A stretch of DNA of 64,000 bases from Sphingobacterium athyrii (lineage in GTDB: Bacteria > Bacteroidota > Bacteroidia > Sphingobacteriales > Sphingobacteriaceae): contig NZ_QCXX01000002.1 of assembly GCF_003071065.1 (NCBI RefSeq), positions 620,001 through 684,000 on the forward strand, in the 5' to 3' direction. The position numbers and the translations under genes were made by a program. Below, one piece after another: positions 36,341 through 44,393 of the stretch; position 1 is the stretch's first letter; each line of letters starts with the position of its first letter. Below the pieces are notes generated by a model that saw only the letters and a program-made list of their open reading frames with translations, ran no database searches and was not told the origin of the DNA.

Positions 36341-36373
36341 CTACACATATTCGAACTATCATTTTAAAAACTG
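36341..36373. repeat. Imperfect repeat flanking the HxlR/oxidoreductase segment, right
   Basis: Counterpart of 32859-32892. The pair brackets the 3.5-kb segment with two HxlR/oxidoreductase gene pairs. Confidence 0.4.
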
Positions 36374-36602
36374 TATAAAACTCGGATACGACTATATTCG
36401 AAATAATTGCCATGATTCTGCCATTATTAGCGAAGTACAATGAATTGCCAATAGCACTTTTATTCTAAATAGCTATTGGATCCGTAGGTGTATATTTTTA
36501 TTTTTATTAGAAAAAATAAAAAATGTTTTTGATTTTAGAATAAAACAATAATTCGTAAACTGTAGGAATATTACCTCTACAAAATCTGAACACTTTAACA
36601 AA

Positions 36603-37421
36603 ATGAGCTACGAAAATTTATTCGAACAATTTAAAAATTACTATTTCAACAACTACACTTATGTTGGAATCTCCGGAAACGGAAATTTTACAAGGCAAAT
36701 GACTATGAACACTATTGTTTTTATATTGGCCATGTGTCTTATGTTATCCGTTTATGTACCCTGGGAAAGGCTACTCGGCATTGCTCAATGCTGTTCAGTT
36801 TTGCTTTCTTTAATAGGAGTGGTTCTTTCAATTATATTGTTCGTATATCACTCTTTTAGAATACGATCGAAGTTCAATAAAAATGTGTCGGCGGTAATCC
36901 TATCAGAAGATCCGAAAAATTTATCGAATCTTTTAGAAGAATATCTTAAGAAGAACAACGATGAAGTAAACACTTTTATCATTGATCGAATCATCTTTTA
37001 TTGTGATCAACGAATAGAGTTATGGAAACAAACTGCAATAATTGTTTTGTCGTCATTTATTGTCGTTTTATCTGCAATTATAGGCGTGTTTTTGGGACCG
37101 CTTCTTATAGAATATTTAGGAGGTAAAGTTGATTGTCCCAGACTAACAATGGAACAAAATATAAAGTATTTGGGGCTATCCTTACTTTTTTTGATAGGAG
37201 TAAGCTGCCTTCAATACCAATTCATAAGGGGACGATTGGGGCCAATATATCAATATCAACAATTTAATAACAGTTTAGAAGAACTTAAAAATCACTTAAA
37301 TGAAAAAGAGGAAGATGTTAAGAGAAAGAAATTAGTCAAAGAGCTATTAACACAAATGGAAAATGAAAACTTATCGAAAAAAGGTTGGTTAAAACAGCTA
37401 GTCTATAACTTCCTGAAATAG
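36603..37421 (+). CDS. Membrane protein of unknown function
   Basis: 272 residues. Hydrophobic segments at about 35-52, 60-82, 140-162 and 193-212, with a cytoplasmic-type loop between the second and third and a charged helical C-terminus (EELKNHLNEKEEDVKRKKLV). No enzyme motif. It is followed about 70 nt later by the second Imm44-like gene; a toxin/immunity relationship is possible but not supported by any motif. Confidence 0.6.
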   Translation: MSYENLFEQFKNYYFNNYTYVGISGNGNFTRQMTMNTIVFILAMCLMLSVYVPWERLLGIAQCCSVLLSLIGVVLSIILFVYHSFRIRSKFNKNVSAVILSEDPKNLSNLLEEYLKKNNDEVNTFIIDRIIFYCDQRIELWKQTAIIVLSSFIVVLSAIIGVFLGPLLIEYLGGKVDCPRLTMEQNIKYLGLSLLFLIGVSCLQYQFIRGRLGPIYQYQQFNNSLEELKNHLNEKEEDVKRKKLVKELLTQMENENLSKKGWLKQLVYNFLK

Positions 37422-37488
37422 GACATTCGTTGTAAGCGAACATTAGTCATTGTGGCAATATTTTATTACAAGTCAATCAAAACCAAAT

Positions 37489-37974
37489 ATGCATTTTAGT
37501 ATCGCTTTAACAATGGACACTAGGGCAGGAGGTAAGAGCCATATCCTAACGAATCTTTCTACTTATATGAAGGCATTTTTTAAAGACAGGGATTATGGCG
37601 ATGATCTTCTAAACTATACGCTAGGTTTTACCAGCGTATTGGCTCCAGAAGGATTTGGACATTTTTTCGAGAAGAAGAAGCCGTTATATGTTTCTGATAG
37701 AACAACTAAGAATAGATTTACAGGCGAGCAACACCGTATGTACAGACTATTCATAGATAATATAGTAATTGAGCCTGATGAGTATGAAGATTTTGTATCA
37801 GGAACTGATCTTCATAGTTTGGAAATCGTTAAAGCCAAAATTTTAGAATCTTTATTCAATTTCGATCGTTTACCTAAAAAGGTGAAAGACTTTGATAAGG
37901 AAAAATTCAGAATAGATATGGTAAACCTACTTGCACAAACAGATGATGAACATATCATTTTTTATCAACCTTAA
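37489..37974 (+). CDS. Imm44-like immunity protein candidate, copy B
   Basis: 161 residues from ATG 37489 (the frame runs up to 37450, but MHFSIALTMDTRAGG aligns with copy A's start MDFNIALTMDSRAGV). Conserved blocks are identical to copy A: GFTSVLAPEGFGHFFEKKKP, SDRTTKNRFTGEQH, DYEDFVSGTD-type. Its 3' end overlaps the convergent membrane gene by 20 nt. No cognate toxin is visible. Confidence 0.55.
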   Translation: MHFSIALTMDTRAGGKSHILTNLSTYMKAFFKDRDYGDDLLNYTLGFTSVLAPEGFGHFFEKKKPLYVSDRTTKNRFTGEQHRMYRLFIDNIVIEPDEYEDFVSGTDLHSLEIVKAKILESLFNFDRLPKKVKDFDKEKFRIDMVNLLAQTDDEHIIFYQP

Positions 37975-38320
37975 ATATTATCCCACAAACTACCGCAATA
38001 CCGGAATACATCAACACAAATCTTAGGTTCCAAGTATTCGACAACAGAAAGCATGTTATGCAAATTCCAATTACTGTTAGTGAAATCAAAATCGGTTTTA
38101 CCCATTTTATATTGACTTTGTAACAATCCAATAGAAAAAATACTACTACATAAGCGAACAAAGTAGGTAGTGAAAGAATAGTCCCGCCGATGAATATATA
38201 AGGAAAAAGCCAAAGGTCTTTATAAATTACATCGTCGTCAAACAGTCCAAATGTCGGAAGTAAGAATGCAGCTAGCAGTATAGTACATTCCCAGTGCAAA
38301 AATATATACGACCACCTCAT
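37955..38320 (-). CDS. Four-TM membrane protein, intact copy B
   Basis: 121 residues. Segments near 8-25, 33-55, 68-90 and 96-116 are hydrophobic. Starts MRWSYIFLHWECTI; C-terminus GIIFKVDKK. Its decayed homologue is at 22342-22734, in the same position relative to an Imm44-like gene. Function unknown. Confidence 0.65.
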   Translation of the reverse strand: MRWSYIFLHWECTILLAAFLLPTFGLFDDDVIYKDLWLFPYIFIGGTILSLPTLFAYVVVFFLLDCYKVNIKWVKPILISLTVIGICITCFLLSNTWNLRFVLMYSGIAVVCGIIFKVDKK

Positions 38321-38695
38321 CTAATAACTTCCCTTACTCGGTATCACATGCCGTACACCACCTCTAGGATTTTCCATGTCTCCAATATAACGAGGGATCA
38401 GGTGGCAATGAAAATGGAACACAGTTTGTCCGGCAGATTCACCGCAGTTCATGCCGATGTTGTAGCCATTGGGGGTGAACTCAGATTCTACCAAGGATCG
38501 GGCTAGGCCGATCGCATTATCTAAGTCAGCTTTTTCATCAGTAGTGAGCTTGAAATAATCCTCACGAAGCGCTTTGCTAATAATTAATGTATGACCAGGG
38601 CTAACTGGAAAGCCATCTCGGATCAAGAAGAAATGTTGTGTTTCCCCGATTTGTTTGTCGGTTGGTAGTTCTAAAAAGTTTTTTATACTGCTCAT
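38321..38695 (-). CDS. HIT-family (histidine triad) protein, copy B
   Basis: 124 residues starting MSSIKNFLELPTDKQIGE (the frame continues upstream to 38728, but the second copy fixes this start). The histidine triad is HFHCHLIPR. PVSPGHTLIISKALR is also typical. HIT proteins hydrolyse or transfer nucleotidyl groups (AMP-lysine, ApnA). Near-identical copy at 57317-57691. Confidence 0.9.
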   Translation of the reverse strand: MSSIKNFLELPTDKQIGETQHFFLIRDGFPVSPGHTLIISKALREDYFKLTTDEKADLDNAIGLARSLVESEFTPNGYNIGMNCGESAGQTVFHFHCHLIPRYIGDMENPRGGVRHVIPSKGSY

Positions 38696-38769
38696 GGCTA
38701 AATTTCTATAGCGTTTTTTTTCCATCATGAAATAGGGAAGGAGTTTGTACTTAATCTATTATAACTCCA

Positions 38770-38876
38770 GTTTTATTTTGCCACAAGTGATTTTGCTTTT
38801 TTCAATGCGTCATCAATTATATTCATCAACAATTCTATGTTCGAATCAATTTCTTCCTTTGGAAGCATAGGATCTG
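38770..38876 (-). pseudogene. 3' remnant of exported-protein gene (copy of 57761-58363)
   Basis: The stretch around TCAATTATATTCATCAACAA and TCTTCCTTTGGAAGCAT matches the C-terminal coding end of the intact gene at 57761-58363. The rest of that gene is missing here; similarity breaks at about 38876, the edge of the repeat. Confidence 0.8.
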
Positions 38877-38887
38877 CAGATCTTTAT

Positions 38888-39268
38888 TTAGAAAATTGGT
38901 GTTTTTTGTTTTTGCAACCTGTTCTCTTTAATGATGAGTTGTTTATGTTGCTTACCCCAATCAATCATTTGCAATATCAAGTTGCCATAGGCTTTGGCGT
39001 GCTCGGTAAACTCATATTCAATGATAGTCGTGAAGTCAGGGTCTACTTTTCGGGTAATCAGCATATTGTCCTCGAGCTCTTTCAGATTTCGGGAAAGCAT
39101 TCTTGTTGTGATACCCGGAATACTGCGCTCAATATCAGTAAATCGCTTGTTGCCGCAACAAATTGAATAGATGATCGGTAGCTTCCATTTACCACCAATC
39201 ACATAGATGGTATCCTGTAACGCCTGTACATCATCTTTATCTATTTTAGTTTTTGCACTTTCAGCCAT
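38888..39268 (-). CDS. HxlR-family transcription regulator
   Basis: 126 residues. GGKWKLPIIYSICCGNKRFT, then DIERSIPGITTRMLSRNLKE and LEDNMLITRKVDPDFTTIIE give a full HxlR winged helix; the CC pair near residue 37 could be redox-active. Divergent from the oxidoreductase operon beginning at 39452, its probable target. Confidence 0.88.
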   Translation of the reverse strand: MAESAKTKIDKDDVQALQDTIYVIGGKWKLPIIYSICCGNKRFTDIERSIPGITTRMLSRNLKELEDNMLITRKVDPDFTTIIEYEFTEHAKAYGNLILQMIDWGKQHKQLIIKENRLQKQKTPIF

Positions 39269-39451
39269 TATATGTAACCTAATATCTGTGGTACTAAATT
39301 AAGTTTTTTAGTTCATTTAAGCAATTTGTGCCCCTATTGATCAAAGTGTTTAAGGTGGGTTTGTAGCCAGTGGGTATCATCGGTGATAGTAACTCCATAT
39401 CCCAGTACTGAGCATAGTAACTTTGTGCTATAAATAAATTTTGATTGCACA

Positions 39452-40411
39452 ATGAAAGCAGTTATTTTAAAATCCCAGGGAGGCACAGAGCAATTGATGA
39501 TGGCAGATCTCCCTATACCACATCCCGGAAATGGAGAGGTTCTTATAAAAGTTCATGCCATAGGCATCAATGCGACTGATGTGTATGCTAGGCGGGATAG
39601 TCGATTGGATTATATTTTCAATGGAGAATCACCGAAGATCCTTGGATGGGATATCTCTGGGGAGATCGTGGAGATAGGAGCGGATACAGCACATTTCAAA
39701 GTAGGTGATGCGGTATTTGGTTTGTTGAATTTTCCGACCTATACGACACCGGGACATGCCAAAGGCTACGCCGAATACGTGGTGGCAAGTATAAATGATA
39801 TCGCGCTCAAGCCAGCGAATATTAGCTATGAAGAAGCCGCCGCAGTACCAATGGCTGCATTAACGGTGTGGCAGCCGTTGAATAAGTTCAGGATCAAGCC
39901 TGGTGACCGGGTATTTATAACAGCGGCCGGCGGCGGTGTAGGCCATTTCGCAGTTCAGCTCGCTAAATATTTTGGGGCTTATGTTATCGCATTGGCATCA
40001 GGCGCTAAAAGAGAGTTCGTCTTGGGATTGGGAGCCGATGAGTTTATAGACTATCAGACTACCAATTTTCTTGATATCCTTTCCCCGGTTGATTATGTCA
40101 TCGAAGGACTACGTGATGAGCATATTGCTAAATCTATGCAGGCGCTTAAGGATGGTGCAACCTTGCTTAGCCTCTGGGATCATATCGTAGGCAGTAAGTG
40201 GGCAGATTTGGCTGTTCAGCGCAATATTAATGCATTTTACAATAACGTAGTATCAAATGGACAAGATATGAAAGCACTTGCCCGATTGTTGGAAGAACAA
40301 AAATTAGTGCCTCACATATCCAAGCGATTTGGACTCGATGAAATCCCATTGGCGCATTCGGCGATAGAAAGCAATCATACCACAGGAAAAGTGATTATCA
40401 AGGTTCTCTAA
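39452..40411 (+). CDS. NADP-dependent quinone/alkenal oxidoreductase (MDR family)
   Basis: 319 residues. Medium-chain dehydrogenase/reductase without zinc ligands: VLIKVHAIGINATDVYARR, GWDISGEIVEIGADTAHFKV, and nucleotide-binding ITAAGGGVGHFAVQLAKYFG. Belongs to the quinone reductase-like branch. First of three genes with a SnoaL-like protein and an SDR, behind a divergent HxlR gene; together they look like a detoxification operon for reactive carbonyls or quinones. Confidence 0.88.
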   Translation: MKAVILKSQGGTEQLMMADLPIPHPGNGEVLIKVHAIGINATDVYARRDSRLDYIFNGESPKILGWDISGEIVEIGADTAHFKVGDAVFGLLNFPTYTTPGHAKGYAEYVVASINDIALKPANISYEEAAAVPMAALTVWQPLNKFRIKPGDRVFITAAGGGVGHFAVQLAKYFGAYVIALASGAKREFVLGLGADEFIDYQTTNFLDILSPVDYVIEGLRDEHIAKSMQALKDGATLLSLWDHIVGSKWADLAVQRNINAFYNNVVSNGQDMKALARLLEEQKLVPHISKRFGLDEIPLAHSAIESNHTTGKVIIKVL

Positions 40412-40428
40412 ACACAGGAATTTCGGAT

Positions 40429-40875
40429 ATGAAAGATATAACGAATATAAACTATATACTGGCTGTAGACGCAATTAAAGATTTACAAGCCAAATACTGC
40501 CGATTTGTTGACCAGAAAAATTGGGATCAGCTAAAGGGATTATTTTCACAGCAGCCAACATTAACTTTTTATGCGGTTGATGGATCTATCTTATATGAAT
40601 TTCATAGCAGTGATCAATTCATTGAAGCATGTAAAACAATTGAGGAAGCAGTTTCCATTCATCAAATTCATCATGCGGAGATAGAGTTGATCGGAGAGGC
40701 ACAGGCTAAGGCTATAGTGGCCATGGAAGATCGGATCTATTTTGATGCAGACAAAGAAAGTCCATTTAAGAAATTTCACGGATTTGGCTTCTATTACAAC
40801 CATTATGAATACGTTGACGGGCAATGGAAAATTCGTGAGGTCAAATTAAAAAGGCTAAAGCTGGACATTACCTAA
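40429..40875 (+). CDS. SnoaL-like/NTF2-fold protein
   Basis: 148 residues. The start IKDLQAKYCRFVDQKNWDQL and LKGLFSQQPTL, with GFGFYYNHYEYVDGQWKIRE near the end, is the signature of SnoaL-like nuclear-transport-factor-2 folds, which bind small hydrophobic molecules or isomerise them. It starts 17 nt after the oxidoreductase gene, so it is co-transcribed. Confidence 0.85.
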   Translation: MKDITNINYILAVDAIKDLQAKYCRFVDQKNWDQLKGLFSQQPTLTFYAVDGSILYEFHSSDQFIEACKTIEEAVSIHQIHHAEIELIGEAQAKAIVAMEDRIYFDADKESPFKKFHGFGFYYNHYEYVDGQWKIREVKLKRLKLDIT

Positions 40876-40941
40876 GGACCAATTTACTGCTCAGATATAT
40901 CCGTTTAATAAAATTGGAATAAAAAATTAAATTCAAATAAG

Positions 40942-41691
40942 ATGTCAAAATTAAATGAAAAAGTAGCGTTCGTTACCGGTGGAACACGTGGTATGGGACG
41001 TGCCATCGTGGAGCGTCTAGCAAAAGAAGGTGCTACAGTTGCTTTTACCTACCTAAATTCTGAACAGGTAGCACAGCAGATTGTAGACGAGATAAATCAA
41101 AATGGTGGCAAAGCATTCGCAATCAAAGCAGATGGTTCACAAAAAGGAGCAGTTGGCAGAGCAATTGAAGACACAGTAAGTCTATTTCAGAAGATAGATA
41201 TACTGGTGAACAATGCTGCTTTATCGGTGGGAGGTACTATCGAAACGTCTGACGAAAGATCGCACGAATACGATCGCCAAATCGATGTAAATATCCGTTC
41301 GGTGACCGAAGCCGTGCGTACTGCGCAAAAGTATATGCCAGATGGCGGGCGTATCGTAAATATAGCCTCCGTTGGCGGTATCCGGATCGGAGGGCCAGGT
41401 TTATCAGATTATGTTGCGACCAAAGCTGCTATTTCTGCATATACGAGAGGATTGGCTTGGGACTTAGCACCTCGACAAATTACGGTCAATAGCGTAGAGC
41501 CCGGAGCGACGGATACAGATATGCTACAAAAAGCAGACGAGGCTGTCCGACAACATTATATGAACGCGATACCTTTAAAGCGTTTTGCACAGCCAGAGGA
41601 GATCGCAGCGTTAGTTAATTTCTTGGTGGGAGATGAAGCAGGATATATTACTGGAAGCAGTTTTACCATCGATGGTGGTATCTCCGCTTAA
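40942..41691 (+). CDS. Short-chain dehydrogenase/reductase (SDR)
   Basis: 249 residues, classical SDR. Cofactor motif VTGGTRGMGRAIVERL, NNAA motif ILVNNAALSVGG, catalytic Ser/Tyr/Lys in IASVGGIRIGGPGLSDYVAT and YVATKAAI, C-terminal ITGSSFTIDGGISA. Resembles 3-oxoacyl-ACP reductase-like SDRs. Last gene of the operon; a strong terminator follows. Confidence 0.92.
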   Translation: MSKLNEKVAFVTGGTRGMGRAIVERLAKEGATVAFTYLNSEQVAQQIVDEINQNGGKAFAIKADGSQKGAVGRAIEDTVSLFQKIDILVNNAALSVGGTIETSDERSHEYDRQIDVNIRSVTEAVRTAQKYMPDGGRIVNIASVGGIRIGGPGLSDYVATKAAISAYTRGLAWDLAPRQITVNSVEPGATDTDMLQKADEAVRQHYMNAIPLKRFAQPEEIAALVNFLVGDEAGYITGSSFTIDGGISA

Positions 41692-41738
41692 GGAAATAGC
41701 TGTTACTGAAATATAATTATTAAGCGTTGACAATTTAA

Positions 41739-41778
41739 AAATGCCGCCTGATATTAAATAAGGTGGCATTTTTATTTC
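41739..41778 (+). terminator. Rho-independent terminator after the SDR operon
   Basis: AAATGCCGCCT (41739-41749) pairs, with one G-T pair, to AGGTGGCATTT (41761-41771), followed by TTTATTTC. Confidence 0.85.
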
Positions 41779-41876
41779 GAAATGGGGTTAATGATGTAGA
41801 TTGCCAATAAAAAAGCTTTACTCTATTCTACACGAAATAAAGTATTTTAAGTTCACTCAATCAAAAGACCAGTTAC

Positions 41877-42218
41877 ATGGGCAATCATCTTAAAAAACTA
41901 AAAAATTATATGCACAATGATTTTCAGAATATAGGTGGAACAGCCAATATGCCTTTATTGGATCAGGGATCACTGCGTTCCTATGACTGGTTTAATACTG
42001 ATACGAATACACTTATGATCTGGGATGGATTTGCTTTTAGATCTGCAGTTCCTAATGCCTCATCTACCACAAAAGGAGTCGTAAGTCAAGCCGCAATTTC
42101 TCCTGATAGTGCAGGTAACCCATCGTCCGCATATACCCAGATGGAAATCCAGTCCATACTGTCTGAACTTCGGGATTTAAAGAACAAATTAAGAACAGCG
42201 GGGATTTTAGCAACATAA
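41877..42218 (+). CDS. Phage head-fibre-like small protein
   Basis: 113 residues. The C-terminal part, STTKGVVSQAAISPDSAG and LSELRDLKNKLRTAGIL, recalls the C-terminal segment of phage head fibre (gp8.5-like) and related Bacteroidota structural proteins, while the middle (LDQGSLRSYDWFNTDTNTLM) looks like a receptor-binding domain boundary. No other phage genes are adjacent, so it may be a stray. Recognised from memory only. Confidence 0.4.
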   Translation: MGNHLKKLKNYMHNDFQNIGGTANMPLLDQGSLRSYDWFNTDTNTLMIWDGFAFRSAVPNASSTTKGVVSQAAISPDSAGNPSSAYTQMEIQSILSELRDLKNKLRTAGILAT

Positions 42219-42386
42219 TGACCTCTGTTTATTCGCTAAGAGTCTGGATGATGATTAAAGTTTTAGTGTTTTGATCAATATTTTCGATAAAATGAATAAT
42301 AGCTGTTCAGATAATCTGCTTATCTTTATAGCTAGAAAACCACGCGTTGGTTTCAAGGCTAATAGCATCGACCAAGTAGCCAAATT

Positions 42387-42424
42387 GCTTCCCTCTGCCG
42401 GTTCGAGGGAAGCTCTTTTTGTTT
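42387..42424. terminator. Hairpin terminator of the R1 block, copy 3
   Basis: CTTCCCTC...GAGGGAAG stem and CTCTTTTTGTTTT tail as in the other copies; here the TAG in the loop has changed to CGA. Confidence 0.65.
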
Positions 42425-42454
42425 TAGGGCTTTTATGTACTCAGATAGCTGCTA

Positions 42455-42756
42455 TTATTTGATTGATGTAGCGTAAGCGATATACTCGTTTACAATAGGC
42501 AGGTCAGCTTCTGCCCAGTCATAGTCAAGCAATTGATCTATCGCTACCCATATTGCCTGGGCATGCTCCAGCACTTTTACTTCTCCAGATTGTAGGCTGC
42601 ATACAAAAGGGTAGAGCTGCAGCCTTCTTTAGATTCTCCGGTTTCGATCTTTCCCCCCGGAAATTCCCATTTCAATGGCAGTTTCATCGAGGCAGACCGT
42701 TGGCAGATCAGTATTTTATTGGCGTGTTCTATTATCGCGCAGGTTACTTGCAGCAT
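42455..42756 (-). pseudogene. Nudix hydrolase with internal deletion, R1 copy 3
   Basis: Start MLQVTCAIIEHA (at 42756) and C-terminus match the intact copy, but about 100 bp is missing where CTGCAG meets CCTTCTTTAG (around 42622). The lost segment contains the REIKEEL half of the Nudix box. A GCAG microhomology sits at both deletion edges. Confidence 0.85.
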
Positions 42757-42956
42757 AGTAGTTTAAAGGTAATGATTATCTCACAATAGAGTTATCTACA
42801 ATATAATGATATACGTTTTCTGTAGAATATGATCTGCTGAATTAACTAAGGATTTTCAGAACGTAGTTATCGCAATCATACACAAGGTTTTTGACCGAAA
42901 GAATTTTTCCGTTTCTAAGCTCTTTTTGTGTATTCTTAAAGTCCATGACGTAGAGG

Positions 42957-43331
42957 TTATATCTTAGCCTCCTTTAATAGCATTCTATACGGTATCTCAA
43001 TAGCAATGATTAGCGAAGAAGCTATCATCGTGGCAAAGAAGATATTGCAACCGAGTGAATGTGCTATCAGAAAGATCATACCGCTGATGACATATGTACT
43101 CTGTAAGGTAATAAACATAACCTTTTTGCACGCAGAATAGCACCTATCGGACTTTAATAGTGCATTTACTTTTAGCCCCATCTTTTCTAGATCAAATTGT
43201 TTTAATAGCAATCTTTTCAGCAGATAGAAATTCTGCTTCCATTGAATGTGATTTAAGAGCTTCAAGATCCCAATTTTTGCCAATTCGACAATTACTTTTT
43301 CTAGGATAATAAAAAATATTTTTGACATCAT
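42957..43331 (-). CDS. Small membrane protein, unknown
   Basis: 124 residues; N-terminal amphipathic part (KIFFIILEKVIVELAKIGIL), a Lys-rich centre and two hydrophobic segments (about 72-90, 95-115). The family is not recognised. Start is uncertain because the frame has several Met codons. Confidence 0.5.
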   Translation of the reverse strand: MMSKIFFIILEKVIVELAKIGILKLLNHIQWKQNFYLLKRLLLKQFDLEKMGLKVNALLKSDRCYSACKKVMFITLQSTYVISGMIFLIAHSLGCNIFFATMIASSLIIAIEIPYRMLLKEAKI

Positions 43332-44393
43332 AATTTAATTTTTTACAAGTATAACTATTGTTGTGTTTTTTTGGTAATTCCAAGCTTTTTCACCAATGTT
43401 TTTATTGAGAATATTTCAAACTTATACTGATAAATCATATACTATTGGTTCTCAGTGACGAATTTTGCTAGCAATTTTTCAATTTAGGAATTGAATCTAT
43501 ATAATGTTTTAGACATTGCTAGCAAATTTGACTTTTGTAATATTTACGTCATATTGATCTGATCCTTTAAAATTTAGTGTCTTGTCTAGAGGAATGCGAT
43601 ATTTATAAATAAACAATCTTTATATGGTAGTAAATAAATTTTTTTGAAAAGATGCACGCAATCAAATGTTGCGAGGCACAAAATAGGAGAGAGGCTTATA
43701 TAAGCTTTTTTAGAGTTGCCGATTTAAAGCATGAAATATTTTCCGGAATAAGCGATGAAATACTTAATATTAAAATCTCTGTTTGGCGAAATGAATATCC
43801 GAAAGTCACAGACGAATTATTCTGGTATTATGAGAATTTAGTTAAATGTGACAAGATTCAAAAAACTTATTGTTACGCCGCTATTTTCCTGATATACACA
43901 TAATTTATTGACAGTATGTTACTTGCCATTTCTTATTACTTTTATATGGAATACAAAAAATAAGAATTAAATATTCTATCATTTTGATAAAATTATTAGA
44001 CTATAGTTTTGGATTTTACGCAGGTAGTAAAAATTAGATTTCATCGTTCTGATCGCTAGATTCTTGACATCTGTATTGTCTTTTATAAAGGCAAACCCGA
44101 GTATATAATTTACCTCAACGTCTTTGGGAAATATTGAGTTGTGAAAAGACATTCTTATAAGTGTGAGTATTGACTAACCTTTCTAGATTATGTTTTAGAA
44201 AAAGTGTGGATATTTAATTCGAATAAAAGGTCAATAATGAATTATGCTAAATGAAAATTTTGAAATTCGAGATATTAATTTTAAATAAATAATGTATATT
44301 AGTATAAGGTCGTTTTTAAAAAAATGCCATATGAAAAGGTGATACGCTACTTTTGTTAGTACGTTTGTATTATTGACTTAACCAATATCTAAA
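43332..44393. other. AT-rich spacer upstream of the deaminase cluster
   Basis: Holds one weak plus-strand frame, 43652-43903 (83 codons, MHAIKCCEAQNRREAYISFF..., unrecognised), and two copies of the palindrome TTGCTAGCAA (43465-43474 and 43516-43525, 51 bp apart). The final 480 nt before the deaminase has no frame; in AvcD systems a small antitoxin RNA is encoded upstream, and this space could hold one, but I see no diagnostic structure. Confidence 0.4.

Larger units (their letters stand above)
38295..38876. repeat. R3 repeat, left copy (HIT gene and 3' part of exported-protein gene)
   Basis: Matches 57300-57850 at over 90% identity by eye across the HIT gene. Together the two copies bracket 18.4 kb that includes the first part of the defence island. 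Confidence 0.9.
42265..42920. repeat. R1 repeat block, copy 3
   Basis: Matches 31430-32185 from TTTTGATCAAYATTTTCGAT through the Nudix remnant to TCTGCTGAATTAACTAAGG and AAAGAATTTT. Contains the same terminator but a damaged Nudix gene. Confidence 0.85.

Noticed and set aside
42271..42462. Plus-strand frame of 63 codons in R1 copy 3
   Set aside because: It reads through the lost stop of the remnant and the terminator; it is not an independent gene.
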